DNA of 7,620 bases, taken from NCBI GenBank assembly GCA_013329105.1, contig DUKW01000135.1, forward strand, positions 1 through 7,620, given 5' to 3'. Source of the DNA: Candidatus Methanomethylophilaceae archaeon. Its GTDB lineage: Archaea > Thermoplasmatota > Thermoplasmata > Methanomassiliicoccales > Methanomethylophilaceae. The notes below the pieces were generated by a model. That model worked only from the letters and a program-made list of their open reading frames with translations, ran no database searches and was not told the DNA's origin. The translations under genes and the position numbers were made by a program. Position 1 is the stretch's first letter, and each line of letters starts with the position of its first letter. Shown here in pieces: positions 1 through 6,396 of this stretch.

Positions 1-180
1 ATCGAATGGCAAGTCCTTGGCACCGGGGCCCTCTATAGATACGACTCTGACCCCCTTTTCGGCTTTGCGGGCATAAATAATATCGTATGGGCTCTGCAAT
101 GCCATACCAAAGACATCAAAACCAGGACCTAGATTAGAAATGGTCGCTGGAGCGATCACTTTGATCCATTCTCCACTCAT
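1..180 (-). CDS. thrB: Homoserine kinase (GHMP kinase family), N-terminal 60 residues, cut by window edge
   Basis: Homoserine kinase phosphorylates L-homoserine with ATP to O-phosphohomoserine, the step before threonine synthase in threonine biosynthesis; it is cytoplasmic. I translated this stretch by hand. It starts MSGEWIKVIAPATISNLGPG, and residues 10-28 carry the N-terminal GHMP-kinase signature of homoserine kinases (A-P-A-T-x-S-N-L-G-P-G-F-D-x-x-G-M-A-L). In the family this strand and loop help form the substrate pocket. The ATP-binding glycine-rich loop would lie further on, outside the window. The ATG at 180-178 is supported by GGTG (189-186) five bases upstream. The gene is divergent from the Cgi121 gene. 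Other GHMP kinases such as mevalonate kinase are less likely, because the SNLGPGFD form is typical of ThrB. The family call is firm; the exact substrate rests on this motif alone. Confidence 0.85.
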   Translation of the reverse strand, partial: MSGEWIKVIAPATISNLGPGFDVFGMALQSPYDIIYARKAEKGVRVVSIEGPGAKDLPFD

Positions 181-203
181 ATGAACACCGCGTTTATTTG
201 TCC

Positions 204-224
204 AAGCCTCGATAAGAGAGGTTT
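204..224. repeat. Imperfect inverted repeat in the thrB upstream region
   Basis: AAGCCTC (204-210) and GAGGTTT (218-224) can pair over seven positions, one of them a G-T wobble, around a seven-base loop. It lies between the candidate thrB TATA box and the thrB start, where an operator or a leader hairpin could sit. A stem of this size can arise by chance. Confidence 0.25.
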
Positions 225-227
225 AGT

Positions 228-236
228 TGATAAAGG
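228..236 (-). promoter_or_regulatory. Weak candidate TATA box for thrB
   Basis: Read on the minus strand the sequence is CCTTTATCA. A start site about 25 bases downstream would give a leader of roughly 25 bases, enough to include the GGTG ribosome-binding site at 189-186. The match to the archaeal TATA consensus is only partial, so this is a placement argument more than a motif call. Confidence 0.25.
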
Positions 237-280
237 TATTCCGTCACACATTTAGCTTTAAGCATTTGATTAAGAGATTG

Positions 281-288
281 TTTATAAG
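281..288 (+). promoter_or_regulatory. Candidate TATA box for the Cgi121 gene, placed for leaderless transcription
   Basis: TTTATAAG is centred about 24-25 bases before the ATG at 309. In archaea the TATA box usually lies about 25-27 bases before the transcription start, so the mRNA would begin at or within a few bases of the ATG. No Shine-Dalgarno sequence lies at a usable distance; the GGTG at 288-291 is 17 bases away. Both points fit a leaderless message. The purine-rich BRE expected just upstream is not convincing. Confidence 0.5.
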
Positions 289-308
289 GTGTATGCAAAT
301 CATCTACT

Positions 309-743
309 ATGGCTGACGTCTGTGTCATCGGTGCAAGAGGCACCTTGAATGATGTTGAGGAGGCTGTTAGGTATTTTAGAAATAGTTCGGGTGACGGAGT
401 CATTCTTGATGCCTCGATGATAAAAGGAGACATGCATATCAAATCGGCCATCTTTCATGCCGAAAGAGCCTTTGAGCGCGGAGAAAACACCTCGCCCCGC
501 TTGCTTATGGAGGTCATGCTCTACCTTTCTGGAGAAAGACAACTAGCATCAGCAATAGCGACTATGGGTGTAAAGGAAGGTTGTGATGAGTTTATAATCC
601 TAACCCAGGGCTTGGATCCAGAACGCGTGTTGAGAGACTTAGAACTTGAGAAAGACGACTCGATCCTTCACAAAAAGATCGATGATATTTGTGTGAAAGA
701 CGCTATGGAGAGAGTGGCGCAAGTAGATATCTTAAAACGTTAG
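309..743 (+). CDS. cgi121: KEOPS complex subunit Cgi121
   Basis: Cgi121 is a small subunit of KEOPS, the complex that makes N6-threonylcarbamoyladenosine at position 37 of ANN-decoding tRNAs. In the family it binds the kinase-like subunit Bud32, and in archaea it binds the tRNA 3' CCA end. The 144 residues fit the usual archaeal length of about 150. The recognised stretch runs from residue 34 to 91: D-A-S (34-36), then an amphipathic helix ending A-F-E-R-G-E-N (54-60), L-L-M-E-V-M-L-Y-L-S-G-E-R-Q (65-78) and M-G-V-K-E-G (86-91), the pattern shared by archaeal Cgi121 proteins. The ATG at 309 is the only in-frame start before an upstream stop at 285-287, and it suits leaderless translation. The large repeat protein follows after 34 bases on the same strand, so they are probably co-transcribed. 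No other KEOPS gene is visible. Confidence 0.85.
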   Translation: MADVCVIGARGTLNDVEEAVRYFRNSSGDGVILDASMIKGDMHIKSAIFHAERAFERGENTSPRLLMEVMLYLSGERQLASAIATMGVKEGCDEFIILTQGLDPERVLRDLELEKDDSILHKKIDDICVKDAMERVAQVDILKR

Positions 744-764
744 CAAGCTCTTCTTTCATGAGCC

Positions 765-770
765 AGGAGG
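765..770 (+). promoter_or_regulatory. Ribosome-binding site that fixes a TTG start
   Basis: AGGAGG lies seven bases before the TTG at 778-780. It is close to a full match to the 3' end of 16S rRNA and supports TTG as the true start of the 1346-residue protein. The ATG at 758-760 is out of frame and upstream of this site. Confidence 0.8.
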
Positions 771-777
771 TATTTCC

Positions 778-3700
778 TTGACCTTGCCAGAACAAATAAG
801 CCTTACACGCTTCTTACAAAACAAAGGAAAAAAGGCGGTGCAAACCAAAGAAGAAGCAAGGAAACTCGTAGATAGCATCAAGCACTCCATCTTGCTTCTG
901 TCAGCTCTCGAGATCGATGCAAAGGAAATAGAGTTAGCCCTCGACGAGGCGGAGAGAGCATATTCCAATGGATTTTACAATTATTCACTGACCCGTGCCA
1001 AAGAAGCAAAAAACGCACTAGACCTGGAGACCCACCGCATCCTAGAAAAACGTTATCTCCATCTACGGCATGCCATAGAACTCGGATTCACATACCCCTC
1101 TGAAGATATATTGGAACTTATCTCTGAAGGAGAGCGGACCATACCCTTGGATGCTATAAAATCGGCAGAGATTGCCGAACAGGCTGAGGATATGGCAAGA
1201 GATTTTCTTGCGGATAGTCGTGAGACCCTCATATCCATCCTTCAAAGTTACATAGAAGAGGATTATAGCGCTGAACTGCAGAGGGCGCTAGATGCACTCA
1301 TGAACGAAGAGGGTGACCTTGGGGGCTTTTTAGAGGCGTACAGGCACGTGTTTGTAGAGATTGACGAGGTATATGCACGTATAAGAAAAAGATCGGCTGA
1401 GAAAGAAGAAATGATGGGGAGAGTCTTACAGGACGTTGAAATCATAAAGGGGATGTGGGATCAGGCTGATAGCTCTCAGCGCCGCCATGATTTCCGACAG
1501 TCGTTCGATACACTTTATCGCATCGACAGGGAGCTGGAGATAATATTAAGACACAACATCGGTGAGGCTCTGGAGTTCATAGAGTACCGTTACGAAGCGC
1601 TGAGTCGATACGGAATAAGAGACAGCGCAGTCTTGCAGAAGATCGACGAGATGCGCTACTCGATCGACAACGACCCGCACCGTGCATTGGGTATATTCCT
1701 TGAGCTGGACGATAAATTAACTGCCATGGAGATGGAGATCGTTTCGAAGAGGATCAAAGCCATGGAAGAGATGATTCAGATCGCCAAACGTGTTGGTCAT
1801 GATATTAATGAAATAATATTAGACCTTGATGAAGTACGCAGAATCTTTCAGACCGGTGATTTGGATGGGGCAATCGAAAAAGCGAGAGATGTTGAAGAAT
1901 CGCTCTCCAAACTCATGCCTGGTTTTAAAGACATGCAGGCATCGTTCAGGGAGTTGACAACTCTTCTAAAAGAAGCCGAAGAGTATGAACTGGACGAGAG
2001 CGAACTTAATAAAAGGAGCGAGAAGGCTCGGGACCTTGCCCTAAAGGGCGATTTTCAAGAAGCTCATGAGCTTATTCAAAGTGCCGTTTATATCATCCAC
2101 AGAATGGTAAGGAGCGAGCTGGCGGACATCATAATCGAGTGCCAGATCCGTTTTGTTAGTGCATTTCGACTTGAAATGATGTTGGACGACGAAATCCACC
2201 ATTTATGGACTCTTCTTGATGATATAAAAGAGGGTAAGTATAAGGGAAAAAAAGGAGAGCTCAAGGAACTGCTAGAACGCATAGAACGTTCTATCCGAAA
2301 GAGGGCTATAGATGCCGTAAATAGCTTAGAGAGTACGATAGAGTCTCACAAAGGGGTTGTCAACCTCAAGCCCGTCAGTGAGATGTTATTGCTCGCTAAA
2401 GAACAATTAGAGTCCGATGACTATGAAGAATGCGTGAAGACTGTCTGGTTAGCAGACAAGAAGCTTTCGAACCTGAAAGCCGATCTATTCGAACGCGAAA
2501 TGAATACTGTCAGGGAGCTCGTAGCTACAGGAGAATACGCAGGTTATGATACCACTTCCTTCCGTCGAGAGATGTATGGTCTGACCTATGTGGGACGCGC
2601 GATTGAACTGAAAGATGTTACTTACGTTAAAGAACTGAGACATCGGCTAGAACTCTTTCTCAACTACAATATGAAACGTTGGTTGGATACGCTCCACAAA
2701 GAAATGGGACGGCAGGCCTTAACCGGTATACGGCTGGACAAACAGTTAGAGAAGATCAAGAACGCCCATCGTTTCCTTGCGAAAGGAGATATCCGGCAGG
2801 CCATCGATTTGGCTAGAGAGGCAAAAATCGAGTTTGAGATGGCGGGCATCCTCCACAGGGAAGTTTACAGCAATATGCTTCAGTTATCACATTTCATTGA
2901 GAACGGGACAGAGAAGCAGGCATTAGAGGATATACTAATTACATTCCATGAGGGTAATTATCGTGACGCGGACATAGCCAGCAAACGCATGCTTCGGTCG
3001 ATGATGGAGCACGGTAAGAGAACAATAGCAGAAGAGTTCCTGGAGATCGGCGAAAGGGTGCAAGAGGCGGGAGAGGAGCTGGGAGCCAATGTCACAAGCC
3101 TCAGAGAATCTGTGCCTCAGGCAATATTCTTCATCAATAACGGAGATCTTCGGCTTGCATCTTCCCTTATGGAGAAGGCTATACGAGCGGGTAGGGCAGA
3201 GCTCATATCATTGCTAAGAGAAGCCCTCAGCAAGATAAATGAAGATGCGCAAAATGTCATCTTCCGCAAGAATGAGCGCAGCGCTATAACCGAGATGCTG
3301 TCGAGCGCTCAAAGAATCGTATCGGGTCCAGAACCTGAGCGAGCTTTGGTGATTATAAGCACACTGGGGAGGGAGATAGAGAAACGAAAAGAACTCTGCA
3401 GCAGAGTGAAGGACGAGATACGCCATCACAGCCTGCTGGTCTCTGATGCGGCACGCATCGGTGTCGGTACGAAGGAGGAGGACATTATCCACAAAGCCTA
3501 CGATATGATGGAGTGTGGCGAACTGTGGCTGTCCAAAGGCTTATCGGAGCTGGCTGTGGAACAGATCGGAGAGATAATCCGCTTTAATGCCCAGATGCTT
3601 ATCGATGAGACGCTAAAGGAGGAGGAACTCAGAGGTCAAGATCTAGAAAAAGATGTAAAAATGGTATCCTGCTTGCTCAGCTTGTTGGAAGAGCGGGAGT

Positions 3701-4818
3701 TTCACGTTGCAGCTGATCTACCCAGACTGTTATCCATGCTTCGTGATCGTACCGTCAGCAAGCGTGACATGGTGCATAAAGCTATTGAATCCCTCCAGCA
3801 ATTGAGAGAAGAAATGATCTCAGAAGGCATGGTGGAGGATAAGGTTGTAAAGGCCGTAGAGCAGGTGAAAGAATGGGCCGCGAAGGGTTCTTTCATTTCA
3901 GCCTATGTATTGGCACAAAGTCACCACATAAACTTAAGTTCCTCATTGGACTCCTTCAGACGCGTAAAACCCCGTCTCTTACGTACTAAGCAATTACTTG
4001 AAGAATCGCCGGAAAGATGGGGCGCAAGGTCACTCCTTAATGATTTCGAAAGGGCATTAACATATATATCCAAAGGCGACAGCGAAAACGGTATGCATAT
4101 GCTCCTAACGATCGAGGACTCCGCTTTGCGCATGATTCAGCGCGAACGCCATAGGGAGATGGCTCTCCTAGAGAATATGTACCGTTTCCTTGATGAGGAT
4201 ATGCCGGAGGTGGAGAACGATCACTTGCTGACGACGCTTGTAGACAATGCGCGCAACCGGTGCAGAGCTTTACTGAAAAAAATGGAACCTCACACCACTT
4301 CTGGCTATGCCACCGATCTCATGGAGCGTTATCGGCTGCTGGTAGAAGAAGACGATTATGAAGAGGCAAAATGGATACTGCACTTGGTTCATTGCACTGA
4401 AGGACTTGATAAGGAAGAGGGAGAGAGACTGGTGGAGGATATGAAAGAATGTCGTCGTAGGCTCGATCAGGCTGAGAGCGAAGGAATAGATCTGCTCCAC
4501 TTGCGCTCTATTCTCTGGATGAAAATGGAACCTAAGAGGATGATCGCCGAATGCCGTCGGGCGATTAGGGAGCTAGAAAATATAGAGCTCTCACTTGTAC
4601 CATATCTCGACACGGAGTTAAAAGATGGTTTCTTGTATATAAGGAACAAAAAGGCGGCCATAGCCGTCGACGTACACATCAACGGCACCCCATTGGCCGC
4701 GAAGCTGGGGATGGGGGAAGAGGTTAGTCACCCTGTTGAGGAGGGCCGTGGGCTGATGTTTATCAGCTATCGCCCGCTTCTAAATGGAACGATACGTACC
4801 AAACGGGTATTAGTCTGA
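778..4818 (+). CDS. Giant helical-repeat protein of unknown function, 1346 residues
   Basis: I do not recognise a named family. The protein is cytoplasmic by sequence: no signal peptide and no hydrophobic membrane segment. It is rich in Glu, Lys, Arg, Leu and Ala, with few prolines, glycines and cysteines, and should be almost entirely helical from residue 1 to about 1266. A degenerate unit recurs about every 62 residues (see the repeat entry), which suggests an extended alpha-solenoid or a chain of long helical hairpins, unlike one uninterrupted coiled coil. The last 75 or so residues change character to a beta-rich domain. No Walker A motif, zinc ligand cluster or other enzyme signature is visible. 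Translation starts at TTG behind a strong AGGAGG. It follows the Cgi121 gene by 34 bases and probably shares its promoter, so a role beside KEOPS or as a scaffold is possible but is inference only. The frame is intact throughout. The reading frame is near certain; the function is not known. Confidence 0.9.
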   Translation: MTLPEQISLTRFLQNKGKKAVQTKEEARKLVDSIKHSILLLSALEIDAKEIELALDEAERAYSNGFYNYSLTRAKEAKNALDLETHRILEKRYLHLRHAIELGFTYPSEDILELISEGERTIPLDAIKSAEIAEQAEDMARDFLADSRETLISILQSYIEEDYSAELQRALDALMNEEGDLGGFLEAYRHVFVEIDEVYARIRKRSAEKEEMMGRVLQDVEIIKGMWDQADSSQRRHDFRQSFDTLYRIDRELEIILRHNIGEALEFIEYRYEALSRYGIRDSAVLQKIDEMRYSIDNDPHRALGIFLELDDKLTAMEMEIVSKRIKAMEEMIQIAKRVGHDINEIILDLDEVRRIFQTGDLDGAIEKARDVEESLSKLMPGFKDMQASFRELTTLLKEAEEYELDESELNKRSEKARDLALKGDFQEAHELIQSAVYIIHRMVRSELADIIIECQIRFVSAFRLEMMLDDEIHHLWTLLDDIKEGKYKGKKGELKELLERIERSIRKRAIDAVNSLESTIESHKGVVNLKPVSEMLLLAKEQLESDDYEECVKTVWLADKKLSNLKADLFEREMNTVRELVATGEYAGYDTTSFRREMYGLTYVGRAIELKDVTYVKELRHRLELFLNYNMKRWLDTLHKEMGRQALTGIRLDKQLEKIKNAHRFLAKGDIRQAIDLAREAKIEFEMAGILHREVYSNMLQLSHFIENGTEKQALEDILITFHEGNYRDADIASKRMLRSMMEHGKRTIAEEFLEIGERVQEAGEELGANVTSLRESVPQAIFFINNGDLRLASSLMEKAIRAGRAELISLLREALSKINEDAQNVIFRKNERSAITEMLSSAQRIVSGPEPERALVIISTLGREIEKRKELCSRVKDEIRHHSLLVSDAARIGVGTKEEDIIHKAYDMMECGELWLSKGLSELAVEQIGEIIRFNAQMLIDETLKEEELRGQDLEKDVKMVSCLLSLLEEREFHVAADLPRLLSMLRDRTVSKRDMVHKAIESLQQLREEMISEGMVEDKVVKAVEQVKEWAAKGSFISAYVLAQSHHINLSSSLDSFRRVKPRLLRTKQLLEESPERWGARSLLNDFERALTYISKGDSENGMHMLLTIEDSALRMIQRERHREMALLENMYRFLDEDMPEVENDHLLTTLVDNARNRCRALLKKMEPHTTSGYATDLMERYRLLVEEDDYEEAKWILHLVHCTEGLDKEEGERLVEDMKECRRRLDQAESEGIDLLHLRSILWMKMEPKRMIAECRRAIRELENIELSLVPYLDTELKDGFLYIRNKKAAIAVDVHINGTPLAAKLGMGEEVSHPVEEGRGLMFISYRPLLNGTIRTKRVLV
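901..4575 (+). repeat. About 19 degenerate ~62-residue helical repeats inside the 1346-residue protein
   Basis: The marker is a turn G-[DNS]-[FLYI]-x-x-A followed by a helix of form x-x-[LI]-x-x-x-A-x-x-x-[LI]. Clear copies start near residues 64 (NGFYNYSLTRA), 359 (TGDLDGAIEKA), 423 (KGDFQEAHELI), 546 (SDDYEECVKTV), 669 (KGDIRQAIDLA), 725 (EGNYRDADIAS), 788 (NGDLRLASSLM), 920, 1036 (KGSFISAYVLA), 1099 and 1191 (EDDYEEAKWIL). Weaker copies near 162, 238, 297, 485, 612, 850, 972 and 1251 fill most gaps. From residue 238 to 850 successive copies are 56-65 residues apart. Several units also share a part before the turn: a short linker such as GHDIN (340-344), a helix, then A-x-x-x-[LF] leading into the turn. 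The repeats were read by eye. They are diverged at protein level, and I saw no tandem DNA repeat. Confidence 0.65.
4579..4815 (+). other. Beta-rich C-terminal domain of the repeat protein (residues about 1268-1346)
   Basis: After residue 1267 the charged helical pattern stops. The tail contains alternating hydrophobic strands such as D-G-F-L-Y-I-R-N (1283-1290), A-A-I-A-V-D-V-H-I-N-G (1293-1303), G-L-M-F-I-S-Y (1325-1331) and a final R-T-K-R-V-L-V. The order 'strand, R-N, strand, N-G' resembles small Ig-like or CARDB-like beta sandwiches, but I cannot name the family. It may be a binding or capping module at the end of the solenoid. Confidence 0.45.
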
Positions 4819-4819
4819 T

Positions 4820-5224
4820 TTAATCCGGGACGGGTGCAAACTTGAATCCATAATGGATCACGCCGCTTGGTCCCTCATCACCGATCTTGCGCAGTACTGC
4901 CTCCACACGCATCCCAATATCGATCTTTTCCGCATCGACATCCACAAGTTGACCTGTCACCCTGACACCCTCATCCATCTCCACTATCGCAACCACATAG
5001 GGTTTGAGGACTGCCAACTGAGGGGGAGCCTCATGGACCACCGAATATGAGTAAACCTTCCCCTTTCCACTGAGGCGGTAGCTTTCCATACGGCCTATCG
5101 ACGAGCGGCGGCACTCTGGACATATGTGGCGTGTAGGGAAATATATCTTTCCACAAGAACCACAACGGCTACCGTAAAGGTTATAGCGACTGGGAATGTC
5201 CCTCCAGAACCTCGCTACTGGCAT
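4820..5224 (-). CDS. Zn-ribbon/OB-fold DUF35 protein, thiolase-HMG-CoA synthase bridging subunit
   Basis: DUF35 proteins pair with thiolase-fold enzymes. In the archaeal acetoacetyl-CoA thiolase/HMG-CoA synthase complex the DUF35 subunit bridges the two enzymes and helps form a shared CoA/pantetheine site through which the intermediate is passed. The protein has an N-terminal helix (FWRDIPSRYNL), then a rubredoxin-like zinc ribbon C-x2-C-x10-C-x2-C (Cys21, 24, 35, 38 counting from the chosen ATG), then an OB fold with G-K-G-K-V-Y-S-Y-S-V-V-H (53-64). The length of 134 residues is normal. I prefer the ATG at 5224, which overlaps the thiolase TGA by one base (TGATG) and has GGGGGTG five bases upstream; a GTG one codon earlier (5227) is the alternative. 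All four zinc ligands are intact, so the bridging role looks preserved although the neighbouring thiolase has lost its catalytic residues. Confidence 0.9.
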   Translation of the reverse strand: MPVARFWRDIPSRYNLYGSRCGSCGKIYFPTRHICPECRRSSIGRMESYRLSGKGKVYSYSVVHEAPPQLAVLKPYVVAIVEMDEGVRVTGQLVDVDAEKIDIGMRVEAVLRKIGDEGPSGVIHYGFKFAPVPD

Positions 5225-6396
5225 CACGCCACCCCCAGGATGGTGACGGCTACCGTAGAGCCTGTACCGCCTACATTATGAGCCATGCCTATCTCCGCCT
5301 CTTTCACCTGGCGACGCTCGGCATCGCCTCTCAGCTGTGTTACTATCTCCACTATCTGAGCCACACCTGTAGCACCTATAGGATTCCCACGCGCCTTGAG
5401 ACCTCCGGAAGTGTTAACTGGTAGGCTACCGCCAATTTCAGTCTCACCAAACTCAACGGCTTTTCCCGCCTCACCGCGTTGGTAGAAGCCCAGATCCTCA
5501 AGGGCTAAAAGCTCGGAGATAGTATAATCATCGTTAACTTCGACCACATCGATGTCTCTAGGCTCAAGACCGGCCATCTCATACGCCTTCTGAGCCGCCA
5601 CCTTTGTGGCAGGGAATGTGCAAATATCATCGCGCTGATAGAGTGCAAGGGTATCGCTCGCCTGCCCTATACCCAATACCTTGATCGGTTTATCCGTGTA
5701 TTCGTGTGCCATCTCCATAGGACAGAGCACCACCGCAGCGGCACCGTCAGAGATGGGAGAGCAATCAAACATCGTGAGGGGCTCGGCAACCATTGAAGCC
5801 CTCAACACCGTCTCCAATCGTATCGGTTTCTGGAACTGGGCTTTGGGGTTTAATGAACCGTGAAGATGATTTTTAACCGCCACCTGTGCAATTTGCTCAC
5901 GAGTGGCATACCCCTCTCTAATATAACGGCATGCTATCATCGCATGCAACGATGCGAAGGTCGCTCCCATCAACGACTCCCACTGCTGATCGGCAGCAGA
6001 ATTAAGAATGAAATTAGAAGCCTCTTCTGATACGTCGGTCATCTTCTCGGCACCTCCCACGACCACTATATCGTGTGTGCCAGATGCCACCGCCATAACC
6101 CCTTGATGGAGGGCCAGGGAGCCTGAAGCGCCTGCGGCTTCAATTCGGGTGGACGGTATATGGTTCGACGCCATTCCAGAATAGTCAGCGATTAGAGCGC
6201 CGACATGATGCTGGTCTATGAAACGCCCGGATGACATATTACCCACATACATGGCATCAATCTCCGAGCCAGATAAATTGGCATCATAAACGGCCTCCAA
6301 CCCTGCCTGAATACCAATCTGCCGGAAGGAGTAATCCCAGAGCTCACCGAACTTAGTTATACCTATCCCAATAACTGCTACTTCTCTCATCATCAT
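5224..6396 (-). CDS. Thiolase-family protein of the archaeal mevalonate operon, catalytic residues replaced
   Basis: By context and overall similarity this is the archaeal acetyl-CoA C-acetyltransferase that normally condenses two acetyl-CoA to acetoacetyl-CoA ahead of HMG-CoA synthase. The 390-residue length and many family blocks are intact: V-G-N-M-S-S-G-R-F (51-59), [11 protein letters not shown] (111-121), [10 protein letters not shown] (211-220), V-N-T-S-G-G-L-K (327-334) and H-N-V-G-G-T-G (373-379). The active site is not. The nucleophile block reads E-A-A-G-A-S-G-S with Gly89 for Cys, the HDCF block reads N-D-D-Y with Asn288 for His, and CGHP reads R-G-N-P with Arg335 for Cys and Asn338 for His. 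The frame is open and the codons are clear, so decay is unlikely. It may be a structural subunit or an altered enzyme. Three in-frame ATGs (6396, 6393, 6390) overlap the HMG-CoA synthase stop; GAAGGG six bases upstream favours the third. Confidence 0.9.
   Translation of the reverse strand: MMMREVAVIGIGITKFGELWDYSFRQIGIQAGLEAVYDANLSGSEIDAMYVGNMSSGRFIDQHHVGALIADYSGMASNHIPSTRIEAAGASGSLALHQGVMAVASGTHDIVVVGGAEKMTDVSEEASNFILNSAADQQWESLMGATFASLHAMIACRYIREGYATREQIAQVAVKNHLHGSLNPKAQFQKPIRLETVLRASMVAEPLTMFDCSPISDGAAAVVLCPMEMAHEYTDKPIKVLGIGQASDTLALYQRDDICTFPATKVAAQKAYEMAGLEPRDIDVVEVNDDYTISELLALEDLGFYQRGEAGKAVEFGETEIGGSLPVNTSGGLKARGNPIGATGVAQIVEIVTQLRGDAERRQVKEAEIGMAHNVGGTGSTVAVTILGVA

Larger units (their letters stand above)
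181..308. promoter_or_regulatory. Divergent intergenic region between thrB and the Cgi121 gene
   Basis: This 128-base AT-rich gap separates two genes that point away from each other, so it should hold both promoters. I see a TATA-like box for the plus strand (281-288), a weaker candidate TATA (CCTTTATCA, minus strand, 236-228) for thrB, and an imperfect inverted repeat at 204-224. Short reading frames that cross it are overlaps with the flanking genes and show no protein-like features. No RNA gene was recognised. Confidence 0.6.

Noticed and set aside
194..542. Two minus-strand open frames overlapping the Cgi121 gene and the intergenic region
   Set aside because: They are antisense to a recognised KEOPS gene, show no domain pattern, and would leave no room for the Cgi121 promoter.
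3214..3492. Open reading frame of 92 residues on the minus strand, inside the repeat protein gene
   Set aside because: It lies fully inside a strong 1346-codon gene, has no ribosome-binding site I could see, and its composition (Ser, Leu, Tyr, Arg, His scattered) is that of an antisense shadow.
778..4818. The large helical protein as an SMC or Rad50-type ATPase
   Set aside because: There is no Walker A or B motif or ABC signature at either end, and the helix is broken by regular turns, unlike one long coiled coil.
4853..5050. Plus-strand open frame of 65 residues after the repeat protein
   Set aside because: It is antisense to the DUF35 gene, which has four conserved zinc ligands and an operon position. 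The plus-strand peptide has no recognisable features.
5224..6396. Thiolase as a pseudogene or a sequencing artefact
   Set aside because: The reading frame is complete, length and family blocks are normal, and both junctions with neighbours are precise overlaps. Four separate errors hitting only active-site codons would be very unlikely.
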